This document shows, piece after piece, positions 33,953 through 39,962 of a stretch of DNA of 39,962 bases. The notes under the pieces are model-generated. The model did no database searches. It was not told the origin of the DNA and was given only the letters and a program-made list of their open reading frames with translations. The DNA comes from Bacillota bacterium. GTDB taxonomy: Bacteria > Bacillota > Clostridia > Oscillospirales > Acutalibacteraceae. The DNA is taken from positions 1 through 39,962 of the forward strand of contig JAETSA010000001.1 in assembly GCA_021769885.1 (NCBI GenBank). Reading direction: 5' to 3'. A program made the translations under genes and the position numbers. Within the stretch, counting starts at the first letter, position 1. The number at the start of each line of letters is the position of its first letter.

Positions 33953-34047
33953 TGTTTTGAGCGTAAGACTTGACAAAATAGGCAAAAGCGGAATATGTCG
34001 TGAGAGCATAAGGCACTGAAAAAGGCATTTGCGGAGGCAAAAGAACA

Positions 34048-34605
34048 ATGAATGTTAAAATTGGGTGGAAATTTATCATTATAGGATTCGCAGTGCTGTT
34101 TTTATTTATAATTCTTATGGATGTATATATGCTTGTAAAGCATAATTCCACTACGAAAAAATATTACAGCGGGAACTTTAAGGGGCTTACCAAAGAGCTA
34201 AAAAGACTTCAGTCCGTCAGTGACATTTTTTCTATAAACCCCCGAAACAAAAACAGAGAAATGATTTTTAACACGACTTGCATCTTTTTAGCTTCTATTG
34301 CATTGCTGAACGGCGATGAAAACGGATTCCTACTGGAGCTAAACAAAGTAAAAAATGAAAAAAGATGCGAAATCAAACCGTTTATGTTATCTCTGTTTTA
34401 TAAATCCAAAAACAACATACAAAGTGCAGAGATGTACTATCAAGTATTTAAAGACTGCGAACATAGTAATGAGAGTATGTGTGTTGTTATGAATTACTTA
34501 TTCGCTCGTGAAGATACAACCACAATTGAGGCGTTTACAAATGCGGTAAGCACTTTTAGAAATCCGGCTATTATTCAATTGTTGAATGCAATTGGGGAAT
34601 GTTGA
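34048..34605 (+). CDS. Hypothetical membrane-anchored protein
   Basis: A 185-residue protein with one N-terminal membrane segment (about 8-30) and a helical, charged remainder; residues about 75-180 look like short helix pairs, but no family is recognised. RBS GGAGG (34034-34038) before ATG 34048. Its promoter is separate from the sugar operon. The codon usage is A-rich, more like the island than the core genes to its right. No functional call is possible. Confidence 0.6.
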   Translation: MNVKIGWKFIIIGFAVLFLFIILMDVYMLVKHNSTTKKYYSGNFKGLTKELKRLQSVSDIFSINPRNKNREMIFNTTCIFLASIALLNGDENGFLLELNKVKNEKRCEIKPFMLSLFYKSKNNIQSAEMYYQVFKDCEHSNESMCVVMNYLFAREDTTTIEAFTNAVSTFRNPAIIQLLNAIGEC

Positions 34606-34627
34606 AACACAGGGAACGATTCTCTTA

Positions 34628-34656
34628 TGGACAATGTTTAGAAGCTACGATATAAG
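34628..34656 (+). promoter_or_regulatory. Probable promoter of the HAD hydrolase gene
   Basis: TGGACA (34628-34633), 17-bp spacer, TATAAG (34651-34656). It overlaps interrupted inverted repeats (GGAAC...GTTCC and CTCTTAT...ATAAGAG, 34613-34671) that could be an operator or coincidence. The promoter argues against translation starting at the ATG at 34665. Confidence 0.5.
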
Positions 34657-34697
34657 AGTGCATAATGTTCCTTGGAATCAATCCACAGCGGAGACAA

Positions 34698-35534
34698 ATG
34701 ACAGAAAACGGGGTGTACCTTTTGCAAAGAAAACTTTGCGCAGTAGATATAGATGGAACTTTGGTGACAGATGAAAAAATACTTCTGCCGCAAACCAAGG
34801 CGGACATTCATTGGTTTATTCGAGAGGGCGGCATATTCGTTTTGGCGTCCGGCAGACCGACCCGCGGCATTTTGCGTTATATAGATGAATTGGATTTAGC
34901 CGCAGTCGGCGGTTTTGTCATCTCCTATAACGGCGCGCGTATTATGGATGCGCGAACAAATAACATTATTTTGCAGAAGAATATTGACCCAACGTGCTAT
35001 CCGATTATTTTTAAGGCGGCAGATGCGCTGAACTTGCCACTGACAGCCTACAAGGGGCAGGACGTTGCTGTAACGCAAAAGGCAACAGATTCCTATTTTT
35101 TAACCGAAACCTCTATAAATCGGTTACAGGTTGTGCGGGTTTCGAATTTACAGGCAGAGCTTACTTATCCGACGCCGAAATTTTTAATTACGGGTGAGCC
35201 GGAAATATTGTGTCAGGCGGAAATCCGATTGCGGGAGATGTTATCCGCACTTCCGGTGACGGTGTTCCGTTCCGAACCGTTTTATTTGGAAATTACCGCG
35301 TGCGGTTGCGATAAGGGTGCGGCAATTTTGGAATTGGCAGAAATGCTGCATATAGACAGAAGCGAAACAATGGCGTGCGGCGACGGGTTTAACGATGTAA
35401 CAATGCTGTCTGCTGTCGGGCTGGGGGTCGCCATGGAAAATGCGCAGTCTGCCGCCAAAGACGCGGCAGATTGCCTGACCGCTTCCAATAATGAAAACGG
35501 TGTGGGAAAAGCGATTCGAAAATTTGCAGGCTAA
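34698..35534 (+). CDS. Cof-type HAD-superfamily sugar/nucleotide phosphatase
   Basis: About 278 residues. HAD motif I is DIDGTL, motif II is ASGRP, the motif III lysine is in CDKGAAI and motif IV is CGDGFNDVTML; a type C2 cap lies between motifs II and III, as in Cof/YidA/YwpJ proteins. These hydrolyse small phosphorylated metabolites; specificity cannot be read from sequence. The start is uncertain: ATG 34698 has GGAG nearby, and TTG 34722 has GGGGTG and would give a protein beginning close to motif I, as usual for the family. It ends at a strong terminator. Confidence 0.87.
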   Translation: MTENGVYLLQRKLCAVDIDGTLVTDEKILLPQTKADIHWFIREGGIFVLASGRPTRGILRYIDELDLAAVGGFVISYNGARIMDARTNNIILQKNIDPTCYPIIFKAADALNLPLTAYKGQDVAVTQKATDSYFLTETSINRLQVVRVSNLQAELTYPTPKFLITGEPEILCQAEIRLREMLSALPVTVFRSEPFYLEITACGCDKGAAILELAEMLHIDRSETMACGDGFNDVTMLSAVGLGVAMENAQSAAKDAADCLTASNNENGVGKAIRKFAG

Positions 35535-35561
35535 CGATCTAATTGCATAACAAAGCAGTAC

Positions 35562-35590
35562 AAGGGCAATCTTTGTATAAGATTGCCCTT
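35562..35590. terminator. Bidirectional terminator between HAD and radical SAM genes
   Basis: AAGGGCAATCTT (35562-35573) and AAGATTGCCCTT (35579-35590) form a perfect 12-bp stem with a TGTAT loop; TATTCT follows. Confidence 0.85.
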
Positions 35591-35627
35591 TATTCTACGT
35601 TACGTAGGTTGCCAAACGGCTATCGGG

Positions 35628-36548
35628 TTAATATACCGATAGATGTTTTTTCCCTTGCTGTATATTTCGTTCCCGAAACGCTTTTTGTATGCTGTTGAGC
35701 ACATCTTTTTTGTTCGCTGACCACGCGGGCGCAATCAAAAGCGACTTTGGTGCGTCACCCGTCAGTCGGTGAATGACTGTATTTTCGGGAAGTAATTCGA
35801 TGCAGTCGCATAAAATGCCAATATATTCTGCTTTTGACAGCGTCTGAAATGTACCGTTACGGTACATTGTTTCCAAATCCGTTCCGCGCAGAATGTGTAA
35901 GAGCTGTAATTTAATGCCGTCTGCGCCGCTGTTCCCGACATATTGCAACGTTTCAAGCATTTGCTCGCGTGTTTCAAACGGCAAGCCTAAAATAATGTGC
36001 GTCACAACCGAGATGCCGATTTGATGCAGATTTTTAACGGCAGAGTCGTACACCGAGAGGGGATAGCCCCGCCGAATCCGCTGTGCGGTGCTTTCGTGTA
36101 TGGATTGCAGACCCAGTTCAACAAAAACGGGAATCCTTTCACGCAATTCGGCGAGCATTTTCAGGATTTCGGGCGGTAAGCAATCCGGACGTGTGGCGAT
36201 GGAAATCGCCCGTATACAGTCGTTTTCTGCCGCCGTGAAAAAGATGCGACGAAGCGTTTTCACATCGCCATATGTGTTCGTGTAGCTTTGAAAATAGGCG
36301 ATGTAGTGTTCGCCCTTGAATTTCTTTTGCACGCGCAGTTTCGCAAGTTCAATTTGTGCATTTACATCTGTAATCGCTCGTTCGGCAAATTCGCCGCTGC
36401 CGCCTGCACTGCAAAAAATGCATCCGCCTGTGCCGAGTGTACCGTCGCGATTCGGACAGGTACAACCTGTTTCGAGCGAAAGCTTATACAATTTTTCTCC
36501 GAAGTTTTCCTGTAAATATTGATTGAAAGAATAATAAGGCTTATGCAT
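35628..36548 (-). CDS. TIGR01212-type radical SAM protein (YhcC-like)
   Basis: A 306-residue radical SAM protein. The Fe-S cluster cysteines are in CTCPNRDGTLGTGGCIFC (wider spacing than CxxxCxxC, characteristic of the YhcC/TIGR01212 group), followed by YFQSYTNTYG, IATRPDCL, VELGLQS and the C-terminal NTVIHRLTGD. The biochemical reaction of the group is not established. ATG 36548 follows GAGGTGG on the minus strand; the upstream in-frame GTG is part of that site. Own promoter at 36567-36595. Confidence 0.9.
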   Translation of the reverse strand: MHKPYYSFNQYLQENFGEKLYKLSLETGCTCPNRDGTLGTGGCIFCSAGGSGEFAERAITDVNAQIELAKLRVQKKFKGEHYIAYFQSYTNTYGDVKTLRRIFFTAAENDCIRAISIATRPDCLPPEILKMLAELRERIPVFVELGLQSIHESTAQRIRRGYPLSVYDSAVKNLHQIGISVVTHIILGLPFETREQMLETLQYVGNSGADGIKLQLLHILRGTDLETMYRNGTFQTLSKAEYIGILCDCIELLPENTVIHRLTGDAPKSLLIAPAWSANKKDVLNSIQKAFRERNIQQGKKHLSVY

Positions 36549-36566
36549 GGTATCCACCTCGGGTAC

Positions 36567-36595
36567 AGTATAACAGATTTTTTGTAAAATGGCAA
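36567..36595 (-). promoter_or_regulatory. Sigma-A-type promoter of the radical SAM gene
   Basis: Minus-strand TTGCCA (36595-36590), 17-bp spacer, TATACT (36572-36567), 19 bp before the start codon. Confidence 0.62.
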
Positions 36596-36672
36596 AATAT
36601 ATAAATTATATGTGTGCATTCTTTTAAAATCTCGTGCATTCTGCTAAAATCAAATAAATAGCCGTTTTTTAC

Positions 36673-36701
36673 TTGACGGGTTGGAAAAATTGGCGTATGA
36701 T
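36673..36701 (+). promoter_or_regulatory. Promoter of the amt-PII gene
   Basis: TTGACG (36673-36678), 17-bp spacer, TATGAT (36696-36701). Transcription would start about 36708, giving an untranslated leader of roughly 178 nt with two strong hairpins. Confidence 0.62.
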
Positions 36702-36718
36702 TTGTACATAACAACAAA

Positions 36719-36756
36719 GGCGTTGTGGAGTTTTCTTCACAGCGCCGTTTTCTTTT
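36719..36756 (+). promoter_or_regulatory. Leader hairpin 1 of amt-PII, terminator-like
   Basis: Positions 36719-36746 form a continuous 12-bp stem (GGCGTTGTGGAG with CTTCACAGCGCC, two wobble pairs) with a TTTT loop, directly followed by GTTTTCTTTT. This has the form of an intrinsic terminator located within the transcript leader, so it may act as an attenuator. Confidence 0.6.
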
Positions 36757-36804
36757 GAATTGCTTTCCGGAAAGTGTTTTCGTGAATTTGTTGTTTTGCA
36801 CAAC

Positions 36805-36848
36805 GGCGTGCAAAGGGAAAAAACTCTCTTTGTGCGCCTATTTTTTTG
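36805..36848 (+). promoter_or_regulatory. Leader hairpin 2 of amt-PII, terminator-like
   Basis: GGCGTGCAAAG (36805-36815) pairs with CTTTGTGCGCC (36828-36838) with two adjacent mismatches, followed by TATTTTTTT. It is a second terminator-like element 37 bp before the start codon, suggesting antitermination control of nitrogen uptake. Confidence 0.55.
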
Positions 36849-36885
36849 AAAACAAATCGGTTTTGTTTTCTAAGGAGAAGTGATT

Positions 36886-38604
36886 ATGGCAGAATTTATG
36901 GAAGCAACGTCGAAATTGACCTTCGGCGTATGGTTTTTGATTGGGGCGGCATTGGTGTTCTTTATGCAATGCGGCTTTGCAATGGTGGAAGCAGGATTTA
37001 CCCGTGCGAAGAACGCAGGGAACATCATTATGAAAAATCTGATGGATTTTTGTATCGGCTCGGTAGTGTTTGTCACACTCGGCTCGGGACTGATGCTGTC
37101 TGAAGATTATATTGCGGGCGTTATCGGTATGCCGAACTTAGATATTTTTGCGAATTGGGAAAATTATAACTGGTCAAGCTTTGTATTTAACCTTGTCTTT
37201 TGTGCAACTGCGGCGACAATCGTTTCGGGTGCTATGGCAGAGCGAACCAAGTTCAGTGCCTATTGCATTTACAGTGCGGTAATCAGTGCGGTTGTATATC
37301 CGATTGAGGCGGGTTGGGTTTGGAACAGCCAAGGCTGGCTCGCGAAGCTCGGGTTTATTGATTATGCAGGCTCCGCCGCGATTCATATGGTCGGCGGTAC
37401 GGCGGCACTCATCGGTGCGATTTTCTTAGGTCCGAGAATCGGGAAATATGTTACCGATAAGAACGGGAAAAAAGAAGCACGCGCAATTCCCGGGCATTCA
37501 TTGACAATCGGGGCACTCGGCGTGTTTATTCTTTGGTTCGGTTGGTACGGCTTTAACGGTGCGGCGGCAACCGATGTCGGTACGCTCGGTAAAATCTTTG
37601 TCACTACAACCCTTTCCCCGGCATTTGCCTCTTGTGCAACCATGGCATATACATGGATTAAAAACGGCAAACCGGATGTATCTATGACCTTGAACGGCTC
37701 TTTGGCAGGGTTGGTTGCCGTCACTGCAGGGTGTGCCAGCGTAGACGCACTCGGTTCTATCATCATCGGTTTGGTGTCGGGTATTTTGGTTGTTGTCGTT
37801 GTAGAATTTTTAGATTTGAAACTGCATATTGATGACCCTGTCGGTGCAATCGGCGTGCACTTTGCCAACGGTATTTGGGGCACATTTGCAGTCGGTCTGT
37901 TCGCAACCGACGGTGGGCTGTTCTATGGCGGCGGCTTCCGTCAGCTCGGCGTACAGCTTCTCGGTATGGTGTCTATTCTTGCCTATACAACTGTAATGAT
38001 GCTGATTACGTTTACGCTGATTAAAAAATTCCACGGCTTACGTGTTTCGCCGGAAGAGGAAATCAGCGGATTGGACAGCGTAGAGCACGGTCTTACTTCT
38101 GCTTATGCGGGATTTGAATTTGGACTGGATCCGACGCTTCGTGAATATACTGCGGAAGTGTCAAACGAAGCAGCGCCGATGGAAATTGCAGTTCCCGTAA
38201 CTGATGCCACAACGGAAGAAAAGCCAATCGCAACAGCGCATAAAATTACAAAGGTTGAAATTATTTGCAAAGAAGCTCGATTTGAGGCACTGAAAGCCGC
38301 GATGGATGCCGTCGGGATTACGGGTATGACCGTCACCAAAGTTTTAGGCTGCGGGATTCAAAAGGGCAGAACAGGATATTATAGAGGCGTAAAAATCGAG
38401 AGTATGGATTTGAATCCGAAAGTACAAGTGGATATTGTGGTTTCGAAAGTGCCTGTCCGCACATTGGTAGAAGCCGCGAAGAGGGCACTGTATACAGGAA
38501 ATATCGGCGATGGTAAGATTTTTATTTATGATGTGGAAAATGTTGTAAAGGTCAGAACGGGTGAGGAAGGCTACGATGCCTTACAGGGTGTCGAGCAGTT
38601 CTGA
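36886..38604 (+). CDS. Ammonium transporter fused to a C-terminal PII (GlnB/GlnK) domain
   Basis: A 572-residue protein. Residues 1 to about 410 are an Amt/MEP ammonium channel with eleven membrane segments. The twin pore histidines lie in AIHMVGGTAAL and GVHFANGIWGTF, with DPVGAIG before the second. A linker of about 40 residues (TDATTEEK...) leads to a complete PII domain (about 455-572), with VTKVLGCGIQKG, the T-loop region YYRGVKIESMDLNPKV and GDGKIFIYDVENVVKVRTGE. The T-loop lacks the uridylylated tyrosine of GlnB/GlnK. PII normally plugs Amt in response to 2-oxoglutarate and ATP/ADP; here the regulator is covalently tethered. ATG 36886 has AAGGAG 8 bases upstream. Confidence 0.93.
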   Translation: MAEFMEATSKLTFGVWFLIGAALVFFMQCGFAMVEAGFTRAKNAGNIIMKNLMDFCIGSVVFVTLGSGLMLSEDYIAGVIGMPNLDIFANWENYNWSSFVFNLVFCATAATIVSGAMAERTKFSAYCIYSAVISAVVYPIEAGWVWNSQGWLAKLGFIDYAGSAAIHMVGGTAALIGAIFLGPRIGKYVTDKNGKKEARAIPGHSLTIGALGVFILWFGWYGFNGAAATDVGTLGKIFVTTTLSPAFASCATMAYTWIKNGKPDVSMTLNGSLAGLVAVTAGCASVDALGSIIIGLVSGILVVVVVEFLDLKLHIDDPVGAIGVHFANGIWGTFAVGLFATDGGLFYGGGFRQLGVQLLGMVSILAYTTVMMLITFTLIKKFHGLRVSPEEEISGLDSVEHGLTSAYAGFEFGLDPTLREYTAEVSNEAAPMEIAVPVTDATTEEKPIATAHKITKVEIICKEARFEALKAAMDAVGITGMTVTKVLGCGIQKGRTGYYRGVKIESMDLNPKVQVDIVVSKVPVRTLVEAAKRALYTGNIGDGKIFIYDVENVVKVRTGEEGYDALQGVEQF

Positions 38605-38647
38605 CGAACGCAGAAATTTATATTCAGCCCTTTCATTTTATTTATAC

Positions 38648-38684
38648 AGAGAAGCTGTCGGGATTTTATCTCGGCGGCTTTTCT
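38648..38684 (+). terminator. Terminator after amt-PII
   Basis: AGAGAAGCTGTCGGGA and TCTCGGCGGCTTTTCT pair over 16 positions including wobbles, followed by GTTGGTTCTTTT. The rest of 38605-38771 shows nothing else I can support except the sigK ribosome binding site. Confidence 0.65.
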
Positions 38685-38771
38685 GTTGGTTCTTTTACCA
38701 ATCCACGGCGGACTTGCAACCTGCTTTGCTGTTTGTCATATATTGAAACAGACTGAAAGGGGTGTATTGCA

Positions 38772-39461
38772 ATGTTTTTAGAATGGCTTTCGATGATTGC
38801 CAATAATATGCTGTATTTTATGCTGCATATTGAGGGAACCGGTTCATTTCCGAAGCCGCTGCGTGCGAAAGAAGAGCGCGAAGCGTTAGAGCGGTTTGCG
38901 GCAGGGGACACAGAAGCGCGCGATTTGCTGATTGAGCACAATCTTCGTTTGGTGGCGCACATCATTAAAAAATATTACTCCTCTTACTCTGACCAGGATG
39001 ATTTAATTTCCGTGGGAACAATAGGACTTATCAAAGGAATAAATTCCTTCAATGGTGATAAGGGAACGCGGCTTGCGACCTATGCCGCACGGTGTATAGA
39101 AAACGAAATTTTAATGTATTTTCGCAGTCAAAAGAAAAGCGCCCAGGACATTTCTATGAACGAACCGATTGACACCGATTCGGAAGGAAATCCCTTGACG
39201 CTTTCAGAAATTATTTATACAGATGATACGATTGCGGATGATTTGGATACAAAAATTAAAATTGAAAAACTGCGAACGCATATTCGCGCTATGCCGAATA
39301 CGCGCGAAAAAGAAATTATTATTCGCCGTTACGGCTTAGACGGGAATGCACCTGAAACACAGCGTGAAATTGCAAAGCGACTGCAAATTTCACGCTCTTA
39401 TGTGTCCAGAATCGAAAAGCGCGCTTTGACGCAGTTGCGAAAGCAATTTGACAAACCGTAA
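38772..39461 (+). CDS. sigK: Sporulation sigma factor SigK (pro-sigma-K)
   Basis: Late mother-cell sigma factor, 229 residues. The N-terminal 20 or so residues (MFLEWLSMIANNMLYFMLHI) form the hydrophobic pro-sequence that is removed on activation; next come SFPKPL, region 2 (DQDDLISVGTIGLIKGINSF, KGTRLATYAARCIENEIL) and region 4 (REKEIIIRRYGL, QREIAKRLQISRSYVSRIEKRAL). The gene is continuous, with no skin-type insertion. GGGGTG precedes the ATG at normal distance. Together with spo0A it shows that the organism has the genes to sporulate. Confidence 0.93.
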   Translation: MFLEWLSMIANNMLYFMLHIEGTGSFPKPLRAKEEREALERFAAGDTEARDLLIEHNLRLVAHIIKKYYSSYSDQDDLISVGTIGLIKGINSFNGDKGTRLATYAARCIENEILMYFRSQKKSAQDISMNEPIDTDSEGNPLTLSEIIYTDDTIADDLDTKIKIEKLRTHIRAMPNTREKEIIIRRYGLDGNAPETQREIAKRLQISRSYVSRIEKRALTQLRKQFDKP

Positions 39462-39468
39462 AACCGTA

Positions 39469-39962
39469 TTACCAATTTTCTACATATCGCTTCAATGTGT
39501 TTTCAATACCGCAGGCAACGGCATTCGGGTCGTCCATTGTTTTGTCGGTTGCCAAACGGAATACCATTACGCCGCCCGCACCGCTCAGTAATGCATAGGC
39601 AGTCTTATCGCCTGCAAGGGCGGGTGCACAGAACGTACCTTCATAAATTTGATTGCCGTCAGCGATGGTGTAGTATTTACTGTTCCAATAGTTTGCTTCT
39701 TTCAAATCACGCCAAAGTGCCCAAAACGGCGATCCGTTTATCGGTCGTGCGTAAGCGGCAATACCGATGTTGATTTTTCGAATGTCTGCGCCGTTCTTCA
39801 CGAAATCACGCAGACCCTCTTCGGCTTGCTGTAAAGAGCTTTGATAGCCGTCTTCGTCGTTGCCGTCGTATGCCATAAATTGAATTTGATCAATACAGTC
39901 ATAAGTTTCCTGCGAAAGACCGAGTTGACCTGCCGAGAGCGCTGTGGAGATAATCGCATCTT
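39469..39962 (-). CDS. GH18 glycoside hydrolase, C-terminal part (runs off the window)
   Basis: The minus-strand frame is open from the window edge (frame ...DAIISTALSAGQLGL, then CIDQIQFMAYDGND) to a stop at 39469, about 164 codons. QIQFMAYD and the closing part of the barrel (KINIGIAAYARP, then GAGGVMVFRLATD) are typical of GH18 chitinase-like enzymes, including spore-coat and cortex hydrolases of the YaaH/SleL kind. The catalytic DxxDxDxE motif would lie upstream, outside the window. Its start cannot be seen. It converges with sigK with only 7 bp between the stops. Confidence 0.8.
   Translation of the reverse strand, partial: DAIISTALSAGQLGLSQETYDCIDQIQFMAYDGNDEDGYQSSLQQAEEGLRDFVKNGADIRKINIGIAAYARPINGSPFWALWRDLKEANYWNSKYYTIADGNQIYEGTFCAPALAGDKTAYALLSGAGGVMVFRLATDKTMDDPNAVACGIENTLKRYVENW

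Noticed and set aside
9510-34047. tRNA-derived attachment sites bounding the island
   Set aside because: The 3' end of tRNA-Arg was not found again in 33,800-34,050 or elsewhere by eye, and no integrase gene is present.
33820-34047. Possible transposase or regulator relic between the lactonase and the 34048 gene
   Set aside because: Short stretches looked peptide-like in one frame, but no consistent similarity could be followed; only the promoter at 33924-33952 is supported.
1-39962. CRISPR array or phage defence system
   Set aside because: No regularly spaced short repeats, cas-like genes or recognisable defence genes were seen on either strand.

Overview
The window comes from a spore-forming Firmicute of class Clostridia, most likely a gut Oscillospirales/Ruminococcaceae-type bacterium. 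The evidence is the pair of sporulation regulators at its ends (spo0A at the left, an uninterrupted sigK at the right), AGGAGG-type ribosome binding sites, sigma-A promoters with 17-bp spacers, a DNA polymerase I without proofreading residues, and a set of host O-glycan hydrolases.

Left core block (1-9,640): a nested inverted repeat, spo0A, dusB (opposite strand), polA, a fused tyrosine phosphatase / RimI acetyltransferase, a small DUF4345-like membrane protein, a lone fructose-type PTS IIC permease, a DUF4358 protein, ychF and tRNA-Arg(CCG) with a terminator. Right core block (about 34,000-39,962): an unknown membrane protein, a HAD hydrolase, a TIGR01212-type radical SAM protein, an ammonium transporter fused to a PII protein behind a leader with two terminator-like hairpins, sigK, and a partial GH18 hydrolase running off the window.

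Between them (about 9,640-33,820) lies an accessory carbohydrate island that starts directly after the tRNA. It looks like repeated modules of an AraC-type regulator gene on the minus strand divergent from an enzyme operon on the plus strand. Module 1: the regulator is reduced to a few codons next to a dead IS200/IS605 tnpA, and the operon encodes a GH101/GH129-like enzyme, a DUF5107-TPR protein, a membrane-anchored phosphoesterase, a GH110 alpha-1,3-galactosidase and a GH95 alpha-L-fucosidase. Module 2: a deletion has fused a 5'-truncated araC head to head with a 5'-truncated GH2 gene. A third block holds a GH101-like gene (minus) divergent from a decayed lipoprotein gene, a phosphoesterase and a GH35 beta-galactosidase. 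Module 4 is intact: araC and a six-gene operon of phosphoesterase, sugar dehydrogenase, LgoD-like dehydrogenase, UxaB, UxaA and an amidohydrolase-type lactonase.

The enzymes suggest dismantling of mucin or blood-group O-glycans (fucose, alpha-1,3-galactose, beta-galactose, core GalNAc). They also suggest a non-phosphorylating oxidative route for a released sugar, through an aldonate, C5 oxidation, re-reduction and dehydration, ending at 2-keto-3-deoxygluconate or its 6-deoxy analogue. Four promoters in the island carry the same 33-bp element exactly 20 bp upstream of the -10 hexamer. I interpret it as the operator of the AraC regulator, tying the hydrolases and the oxidative operon into one regulon. 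None of the glycosidases shows a signal peptide and no sugar transporter lies in the island, so uptake must be encoded elsewhere.
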